Source of the DNA: JBBSVE01 sp038233815
GTDB lineage: Bacteria; Pseudomonadota; Alphaproteobacteria; Rhodobacterales; Rhodobacteraceae
Length of the DNA: 6,979 nucleotides
Assembly (NCBI GenBank): GCA_038233815.1
Contig: JBBSVE010000153.1
Location: forward strand, 1-6,979
Direction: 5' to 3'
The translations under genes were made by a program, and so were the position numbers. The notes under the pieces were generated by a model that was not told the origin of the DNA, made no database searches, and saw only the letters and a program-made list of their open reading frames with translations. This document shows, one piece after another, positions 6,366 to 6,979 of the stretch. Positions within the stretch are counted from its first letter, which is position 1. Every line of letters begins with the position of its first letter.

Positions 6366-6979
6366 TCAGAGCAGTTTTCGGATGTCCTGCAACAATCCCG
6401 TCCGCCTGAGCGTGCGAACCGGGTAGTCGGGGTCGCCCAGCATCCGGTCGAGCGTGAAGTCCGGCTCCAGCGCCGCCAGCCGTTCGTGCATCCGCTGCGC
6501 CCTGTCCAGATCGCCGCGCCGCGCGTGGAGCGCCATAAGATAGCGGTAGGCCGGGCGCAGCGACGGGGCGGCGAGGGCCGCAGCTTCGGCCGCCCGGATC
6601 GCCTCGGCGTGGCGCCCGGTCGCGATACAGACTGCGGTGTGGTGAATGTCCCACCAGTGCCGGAAGGTGGAGCGGCTGGCATAGGTCCGGCCCAGCGTCG
6701 ACAGCCGGTAGGCCTGTTCCCCCTCGTCGGCGAGCATCGCGGCGAGCGCCATCGCCTGCAACGCCAACGGGTTCCTCGGATCGGCCTCCAGCGCCTGCGC
6801 CGCGACCGCGCCCGCGACCGCCGCATCGCCGAAGAGCATCGCGTGGGTCTGGCTGACCAGCGCCTTCACGGTGGCATTGCCGCCCCGATGCTCCATCGCC
6901 TGCCGGGTGAGGGACAGCGTCGCGTCCTTCACGTCGGCGCTTTTGGCATGACCAAGCTCGATCGACCGGACCATCTGCA
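6366..6979 (-). CDS. TPR-like repeat protein, C-terminal part (partial)
   Basis: The frame is open to the window edge, so the start is probably outside; an ATG at 6974 (202 aa) is possible, but too little upstream sequence is visible to judge. The product is Ala/Arg-rich and almost entirely helical, with paired-helix units of TPR type, for example AALEPDF, ALEADPRNPLALQAMALAAM and APSLRPAYRYLMALHARRGD. It ends DPDYPVRTLRRTGLLQDIRKLL. No signal peptide, membrane segment or catalytic motif is visible. Similar helical tails follow winged-helix or adenylate cyclase domains in some alphaproteobacterial regulators, so the missing N-terminus could be a signalling domain; that is a guess. TPR units usually bind partner proteins. 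It lies tail to tail with the glucosidase. Confidence 0.75.
   Translation of the reverse strand, partial: QMVRSIELGHAKSADVKDATLSLTRQAMEHRGGNATVKALVSQTHAMLFGDAAVAGAVAAQALEADPRNPLALQAMALAAMLADEGEQAYRLSTLGRTYASRSTFRHWWDIHHTAVCIATGRHAEAIRAAEAAALAAPSLRPAYRYLMALHARRGDLDRAQRMHERLAALEPDFTLDRMLGDPDYPVRTLRRTGLLQDIRKLL

Overview
The window looks like an ordinary stretch of chromosome from a GC-rich alphaproteobacterium, most likely of the Rhodobacterales (Roseobacter/Rhodobacter group). The evidence is the strongly GC-biased third codon positions, the typical alphaproteobacterial GroEL, a Gre-like protein with an N-terminus I associate with this group, and an intergenic GC-rich/GATATTT element of a kind I associate with Rhodobacteraceae. 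The assignment comes from sequence recognition only. I see no mobile element, CRISPR array, tRNA or rRNA.

Layout: (1) 1-1864, + strand: the last 26 codons of groES, a 71-nt spacer with a hairpin, a complete groEL (550 aa), then two hairpins in tandem, the second a strong intrinsic terminator with a TTCG tetraloop. (2) 1865-1993: short intergenic region with a repeat-like element. (3) 1994-2939, + strand: a Nudix hydrolase and, 10 nt on, a GreA/GreB-type protein with a shortened coiled coil; probably co-transcribed. (4) 4511-2945, - strand: purE-purK, overlapping by 8 nt, the two enzymes that carboxylate AIR in purine synthesis. purK converges on the Gre-like gene with a 5-nt gap. (5) 4512-4739: divergent promoter region with a run of ten G, a 35-bp imperfect palindrome and a 13-bp palindrome that ends next to a ribosome binding site. 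(6) 4740-6356, + strand: a cytoplasmic GH13 alpha-glucosidase. (7) 6979-6366, - strand: the C-terminal part of a TPR-like protein that runs off the window and converges on the glucosidase with a 9-nt gap.

The genes form independent functional blocks: protein folding (GroES/GroEL), possible nucleotide clean-up and transcription factor (Nudix/Gre-like), de novo purine synthesis (PurE/PurK) and alpha-glucoside use. I found no convincing undescribed system. The observations most worth a second look are the Gre-like protein without the acidic catalytic tip, the Nudix box with an Ala in place of the first conserved Glu, the homopolymeric tract just upstream of the purE ribosome binding site, and several unexplained hairpins and palindromes in the intergenic DNA.
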